A stretch of DNA of 64,000 nt from Romanomermis culicivorax (taxonomy: Eukaryota > Nematoda > Enoplea > Mermithida > Mermithidae). Position 1 is the stretch's first letter. The number at the start of each line of letters is the position of its first letter. The stretch spans positions 310,001-374,000 of the forward strand of contig CAWUHX010000208.1 in the NCBI GenBank assembly GCA_963922205.1. Direction: 5' to 3'. Under the pieces are notes generated by a model. That model was given only the letters and a program-made list of their open reading frames with translations, was not told the origin of the DNA and searched no databases. The position numbers and the translations under genes are program-made. This document shows, piece by piece, positions 58,066 to 64,000 of the stretch.

Positions 58066-59027
58066 ATGCCATCAAAGTTATGCAGACAACTGATGAACAA
58101 AGTGCACGAAGAACATTTCCGCATTGTCAGAGCCAAAATCAAGTTACGCAAAATGTATTGGTGGCCCCATATTGCCGCTGACATTGAAAAGACAATCCGC
58201 CATTGTCAAGGTTGTCAAGACCCGGCAAAGTCAAACCCAGGATCGATGATTCCAACTGATCCATTGCCAGTATGGAAAACCCCCTAGGAGAAAATTGCAA
58301 TCGACGTCACCAGACCATTTGCAATGGCACCGTATCAAAATCGATAGCAATCATCCACATCAATTACCTCTCTGGTTTCCCCAAAGTTCGATTGTGCCCC
58401 GACCATGCTGCTGAAACAAGGATCGAATTCTTAACTAAACTTTTTGCCAGCTTTGGTAATCCTGCTGTTCTTGTTTCAGACAATGGGCCCAAATATTCAT
58501 CGGACCCATTTATCGAATTCCTCTCAAAGCTCAACATACAGCATCATGAGACGCCTGTTTACCACCGGCAGTCAAATGGCAAAGTCCAAGTGTTCCATTG
58601 TCCCCTAAAGTTCCACGCACAGGCAATGGCTACCTCAAATACCCCTTTTGCGGCAGCGATAATCGAACTATTGGCTCAATTCCGTGCGGAATGCCCAAAT
58701 CCCGAAACATTATCACCAGCAGAAATAATGTTCAATCAACGTGCCCATCTACTGTTTGAGCCACGTCAAAGCATCAGTGAACCTGTGGCGCCACAACGGG
58801 AAAAACCAAAACAAAACATTCACTTTGAGGGAAAACATCAACCAAAACAACAGAAACCTCGTCCTCTAAATCCATTATTCAATAAGTGGCAACAAAGACT
58901 GCATTGGATGACCAGCCAGCCTTTTAAAGAAGGGGGACTCGCCTTACTCGGATGTTATGGAAGTCCTCGACATTATTTCAAATTTTCTGATGGAAACATC
59001 TGGATTGTGCAATGCATGCGAAAATAA
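58066..59027 (+). pseudogene. Element 4 integrase (degraded)
   Basis: The finger HEEHFRIVRAKIKLRKMYWW with HCQGCQ is intact. The core begins IAIDVTRPF in a neighbouring frame. It then has VLVSDNGPKYSS with Asp kept, and HRQSNGKVQVF where the third catalytic residue, Glu, is Gln. The tail is basic and lacks a clear GPY/F. The motif style differs from Elements 1-3, suggesting another Gypsy lineage. Confidence 0.8.
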
Positions 59028-59166
59028 TATCTGTGGATGGTATGGAACATTCCAGCCGATGATAATCCGGAACAGATCCCCAAACTAAGATGCTCCACAC
59101 GTTCAACCTGCAGTCATATTCCTCGACGATTTTTGCCTAGTTGAAGACATTTAAAGAAGGGGACAG

Positions 59167-59486
59167 TGATGTGTTTGCATGTGCACATCATGCTGGTGCA
59201 TATGTATATAGTTTTTGGGCATGCAAATTATGCCCACGTTTTTTTTGTATTATTTTTCGCCCACTGCAGGCTATGTAAATTTTATGCGTGTGTCTTTTTC
59301 ATGTATAAATAGTTGGGCCTTTGGCCAACTATTCATTCGTCTCTTATTGTCTTCTTTTCGTCCTTTTTATACCATCCTTGTATATATGAATAAATTATGC
59401 TAATCAGCCAGTGTAACAGATACCTCAACCACATCATTGTATGTGTGGGCCCCCAGTAGTGGATAAACCTACTGACCCACACAACA
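59167..59486 (+). repeat. Element 4 3' LTR (320 bp)
   Basis: A purine run, AAAGAAGGGGACAG, ends just before TGATGTGTTTGC, and the unit ends CACACAACA. TATAAATAG at 59304-59312 and AATAAA at 59389-59394 fit a promoter and a polyadenylation signal. The 5' LTR is missing. Confidence 0.65.
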
Positions 59487-59770
59487 GAGGCAACTGTGAT
59501 TTGAATCTACCCTAAATCATTTTCAATTTTTTTACAGATAGTTTAATTTATTAATCGAGAATTGGAAAACGTCAATACAGTATACCTATTGGGTGGTGTT
59601 AAGGTGAGATGACTAATGAATTATGAGATGGTTGTAATGATTCCTACATTACCAAAATTATTAGTGGGTTCAAAAAATATGCTTTCTGCATTCACAATCC
59701 TTCAACTTGTAAAGCTAATCATGTAATCAGAGTTGGAAGTTTGACATTAACATGTGATTTAAAAAATGGG

Positions 59771-59855
59771 GTGTAGCCAGAAGTTGAACCTGGGTTACCA
59801 CCATTCCGGTCTGATGTCCTCACGGCAAGACCATCATACCATGAGGTAAACTCAG
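59771..59855 (-). repeat. tRNA-like sequence, copy 1 of a pair
   Basis: On the minus strand, ATGGTCTTGCCGTGAGGAC and CCAGGTTCAACTTCTGGCTACACC look like D- and T-arm halves of a tRNA. A sister lies about 270 bp downstream. Confidence 0.5.
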
Positions 59856-60044
59856 ATTAAGGTGCCCCACTAGGCTACAAATTTTTAGCATACAACTCAA
59901 AGGCTTGGTTATCTTGAACCTACGACCTTCAGCAAGTAGCACTGTACCTGCTGCTTTGAACTGTCAACCAATGAAGTTGCTGACTTTTCAGAAGTGAAAA
60001 TTATATGAAATATTTTTTTTGGAGTGAAAATAAATTTGAAAAAT

Positions 60045-60122
60045 GGGGTGTAGCTGGGAGTCGAACCTGCATCACCAGCATTCGAGGCTGTCGTCACCGC
60101 TAGACCATCACACCATGAAATG
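60045..60122 (-). repeat. tRNA-like sequence, copy 2 of a pair
   Basis: On the minus strand, ATGGTCTAGCGGTGACGAC and GCAGGTTCGACTCCCAGCTACACC. It is similar to copy 1, both followed by AAGGTGC(T/C)CC-type flanks, so this is a repeated SINE-like unit. Confidence 0.55.
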
Positions 60123-60125
60123 AAT

Positions 60126-61380
60126 CGCGATTAAGGTGCTCCCCCTATTAATATCTGATTTGATGAAAAAACTTAACTTTTATTCGTTACAAGGTTTAGT
60201 TCATGCATTCCTTAGAAATAATGTGCATGAAGAATTTGTTGTACATAGTTTAAAAATTGAAAGACAGAAAAATAGAAAAATTGTGATGTGTAAAAGTGTG
60301 AAAAAAATCTCGCAAGGTTTATGACAAATGTATTTTAAATCACGACTTTTGTACTTATTCTTATGGTTTGTATTGGAACGTAAAATTTTTCAGTTATATA
60401 ATAAAAAGGGATACAAGAATTGGAAGTTATACACTCTATGGCATATCGTTTTTTAATGTGTGAGGTATATACAGCATGTATGTATAGGAAACCTATGCTA
60501 TCTAGTTTTTAAACATGTAAGGAACATGAGCAAGTGATCCGCCCTGCATCTGCCACCACCCTCCTTAAAAAAATATTTTTGACACTGTAAGTATGAAAAT
60601 GTAAACTTAAATGGGAAATGCAGTAAATGCAGAAAAACCCTCGATGGGATGGGCACTACACATCCGCCTGTGTGGCTCTGCTCCTCTCTGTATGTCCTAA
60701 GCCTAAGCTTAAGAACTTAGTAGATAATCGACACTAGGCAATATTCTGTACATCCCCTTACTTTGGTGCACATAGTCATCTGTACACCAACATTAGTTTA
60801 TACTATCTACACTTCAGAGACATAGGTCTTTGCATGAAAAGTAATAAGCTGACCACAGGTTCAGCATTGTCGATACTGCCATAACAAATCTCTTTCTTGG
60901 CACTGTGATATTGCCGTGTCTTCATCAGGCGTTGCTCACAAATAGAAATTCTCTAACTTGAAGCCGCCAAGGTCGAAGTGGCCTGCATGGCTCCACTTTG
61001 CTCAGCCCTAAGCCTAAGCCCACAGGGTCATATATACTTGCATTTTCCAAGGGAGCACAATGGAACAGAAGGCAAGTGACACAATGTTACCGAGCAAAAA
61101 AACAATTTTCATTCAATTCAGTTCAAGGTTACTGCCGCCATTTTCTAAAAATTGTAGTTATCCTCTCTGATCAGAAGTGGTTTTTTAGGCTGAATGTAAC
61201 AAGTTTTTTGTGATTTGTTCCATTCCATAAAAAAAATCAAGTGTAAATGGCCCTTAAGGATTAAGTAGGTAAACACACACCTAATTCACGTTACTTTAGG
61301 GCAGTCTTTGTGCTAACATCAGTTATAGTTTATATACCTCGCATGTTAAAAAGGTTAGAAAAAATTCCATAGGACATAAA
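60126..61380. other. No gene recognised
   Basis: AT-rich, unassigned sequence. Short frames show no family features. Confidence 0.4.
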
Positions 61381-61389
61381 GTGCACTGC

Positions 61390-62420
61390 TCGCTGATTGA
61401 ACTCATCATTTGGACACACCATGATGATAAACTAGCAGGCCACTTTCATTTCAGGTGGACAGCCCTGCTCGTCAGTTGCATAATTGTAAAACACTGACCA
61501 AGGATGTCAAATGATTCTGTCAGCTATGTGACACTTGCCAAAACAACAAACATGCCCGACAAAGAACCACAGCCAGTCTGAAGCCAATCAGCATCACTGG
61601 CCCCCTACACTGCCTTGGACTTGACTGTATGGGTCCAATGACCTTAACATAATATGGGAACCGGTTTGTGCTGGTCTTCATAGACTACTTGACCAAGTAC
61701 ATTGAAGCCCTCGCTACACTAGACATCACCACACACACTATTGCCAAAAACATTGACACAAAGATAGTGTGTCTATATGGTGTCCCTGAAAATCTTCAGC
61801 TAAATTGAGGCACCAATTTCACATCAGGATTGATGTCAGATACCAGTGCCTTCAGCTCCACTAAGAAAATCCACTTGACCACCTACCACCCAATGGCACA
61901 TGGTGGGGTCGAGAGAGCTAACTAAACTCTAACTGTATGCTTATGCACGTACATACACAAAAACAACACTGACTGTGATGAACACCTCTCATATGCAATG
62001 TTCATGGTCAGCATACGAGGCAACGAGACCACAAGGTACTCCCCCTTTGAAGTCATGTGTGGATGAAGCCCTGGGCTAACGATTGACTCAGCCTTAACCT
62101 CCAGCCCACCTGCACACATCATCGACATAGCCACCTACAATATGGTGATCAAGGGTCACTTCACCAAAGCCCTGACCATCATCCAAAACCCAGTATGAAG
62201 GGCATAGGACGCCTCTGCCCTGACTAATAATTTCAACACCAAAGATGCATCATACAAAGTAGGGGACTTAGTACTGAAACTCAGTACACAGGGCAAATGT
62301 GGTCTTACCCCAGAACAGCCCTACACGTTCATAGAAGTGGCATACCCCAATGTCAGTATTGGGTGTGGCACTGGCAAAGTTGGGGCGGTTCAAGTGAACA
62401 AGCACAAGGGCTACCACTAG
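61390..62420 (+). pseudogene. Element 5: Gypsy integrase fossil
   Basis: Traces of a finger (HHDDKLAGHF near 61418, then CDTCQN in another frame near 61532) precede a core with LHCLGLDCMGPM, FIDYLTKYIEALA, GVPENLQLN-stop-GTNF (second Asp lost) and TYHPMAHGGVERAN. A tail with VGDLVLKLSTQGK lies near 62260. Several stops are present. No LTR is seen. Confidence 0.75.
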
Positions 62421-62703
62421 TCCATCAACATCCCAGTGAAAATTTTTGATCAGTCATCCACCTGAGATGCATTTCCACAAGTTGACTCTGGCACCGGGGA
62501 CTTACTCCACATGTTTGCAACAATGCTGATGACTGAACAAGACACTGATCCCAAGCTTGACACCAAAGCTAATGATCCTGACACCATTGCACCTGGACGA
62601 CCTTATGATGATCAATTGGACACAAACTGTGACTACTTCAAGGATGGTGTCATCCTTCTCAGAAAGGCCCTCAGTGTTATGTGCTGTTGCATGTGCTCTA
62701 TTA

Positions 62704-62775
62704 CAGTATATGTTATTCTCTTACTGTATGTACTGTGTATGTACTGCATGTACTGTGTATGTACTGTATTTACTG
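62704..62775 (+). repeat. TGTATGTACTG short tandem repeat
   Basis: About five imperfect copies of a GTATGTACTGT-like unit. Confidence 0.7.
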
Positions 62776-62859
62776 TATTCACTTTTATTATTGTATGTGT
62801 CTTTCAAGTTGTGTCTCTTTGTAACTATTTCTTTACTTGACAAGGGACTCTAACAAACA

Positions 62860-64000
62860 GAGTCAACATCCCTCCACAGGCCTTCTTCCTGCTTCCTCAC
62901 AGGAATGCATGCACACCCGCCTCTTCTTCATTAAGAAAGGCCATCATGAACAATTTTTGGCCTGCAACTCGCCAGCTTCTTCTCCTGCAAGAAGCGTCAA
63001 TGATTACTGTAGCCACCTCCTCCTAATATACTACTGAGCAGCTGACTCACCTACTCCCACTGGCATAAATACTGAGTCTGCTCCTGAAAACTTGTACTTC
63101 AAAACTTCAGAGTAAAATTGTGCAAACACCAAATCACCTATTACGCCATCATTTTATTATAATTTGAAAAAGATCAATTTGAATATTAGTTTTGGTGAGT
63201 CTACTTCATAGGTTAGTAATAAGTGGGATTGGACCCCAAAACTCCACCTTTGTCTTTCTCTCTCTCTTACTCCATTGTCGATTTACCCCTTCAGTTCTCC
63301 ATTGCATTTCTCCCTCCAGGAATTCCCCTATAGGACTATGATCCCTTTCAACAGGTCCCATTCCAGAGCCAGGATCCCTGATATCACTTCCACAACTCTC
63401 TCTCTCATCATCCATGGGCAATCACTCCATGCGATGGGCCAAGTGACGTCCAAGGTGAGGGATAATCAGTAACCTCTTTCCACCAACAGTACACCTTTTG
63501 CCTACAACTGCTGTTTCACTTTCTGGCCCCTGGTCCTGAGGAACGGCCACTTTTCCTAACCCAGCCAATGTTACACAAGGATGTTTGTGGCATGGTTGTC
63601 CCACCTGCATTAATTACGCCTTGGGGTACTGTGGGTAGGAAATGCTATTCATAACTTCCACCTTGTACACTCACATAGAGTGACTGCCGATATATGATGA
63701 GAGAGATGTCAACAATCCTAGTCCTGGAAAGGGCCTTGTGGAGAGCTGGAACTATAGTCCTAGTGGAAAATTCCTGGAGAGAGAAACCAGATAGGAGACT
63801 AGAGAGGGAAACTGACACTGGAGGAGGAGAGAGGAGGGATTGGGATCCCTATCCAATGGTGTAGCTGATGGAGAAGACTTACTGAAAATATTCAAATTAA
63901 TTATTCATTAAAATATCTAAAAAATGAGGTTGATGCAGGCTCTGTAGTATCAGAATACGAGTTTGGTGGAACTAACTGAGTATTTATGCTTGCAGGAGTA
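62860..64000. other. No gene recognised
   Basis: Short pyrimidine-rich stretches (CTCTCTCTCT near 63258 and 63398) and GA-rich stretches (63770-63840). No supported feature. Confidence 0.4.

Overview
The window is AT-rich eukaryotic DNA, most likely from an invertebrate animal. Evidence for this is the mix of Ty3/Gypsy retrotransposons, a Penelope-like element with a GIY-YIG domain, tRNA-derived SINEs, and hAT, MULE, Harbinger and TA-flanked DNA transposons. I cannot name the species. I found no host protein-coding gene and no convincing functional tRNA or rRNA gene. Almost everything recognisable is mobile DNA, much of it nested, and many insertion boundaries are fixed by target-site duplications (TSDs) read directly from the sequence.

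Layout. 1-16.2 kb: old dispersed repeats, TA-flanked MITEs, a MULE-type non-autonomous element with a perfect 9-bp TSD (3886-4957), a Harbinger transposase remnant (7.27 kb), three solo LTRs with 4-bp TSDs, a degenerate AT minisatellite and a long ATT microsatellite. 16270-29863: a young 13.6-kb Ty3/Gypsy element (Element 1) with 787-bp LTRs that differ at about five positions. 29.9-36.2 kb: old diverged repeats, then a 1.6-kb structure made of two 511-bp LTR-like arms in opposite orientation. 36.7-38.6 kb: a solo LTR of the Element 1 family split by a MULE. 39.4-41.1 kb: a Penelope-like remnant. 41.1-48.9 kb: a degraded Gypsy (Element 2) carrying at least four younger insertions. 49.5-56.9 kb: a degraded minus-strand Gypsy (Element 3). 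56.9-59.5 kb: a degraded Gypsy of another type (Element 4) with its 3' LTR. 61.4-62.4 kb: an integrase fossil (Element 5). The remainder is unassigned.

The most notable object is Element 1. It has gag, a gag/pol overlap holding an in-frame T TTT TTA slippery heptamer, and pol in the order protease, reverse transcriptase, RNase H, integrase. Downstream, where other elements may carry env, it has a further reading frame of about 1,350 codons. That frame starts with a complete DEDDy 3'-5' exonuclease domain (D54, E56, D119, Y223, D227) and continues, past one in-frame TGA, into a large unrecognised protein with coiled-coil, charged and Pro/Gln-rich parts. An exonuclease encoded by an LTR retrotransposon is unusual and is the best candidate here for an undescribed system. 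This copy has a frame break in RT, a stop in integrase and the TGA in the extra frame, so it is probably not autonomous despite its young LTRs.
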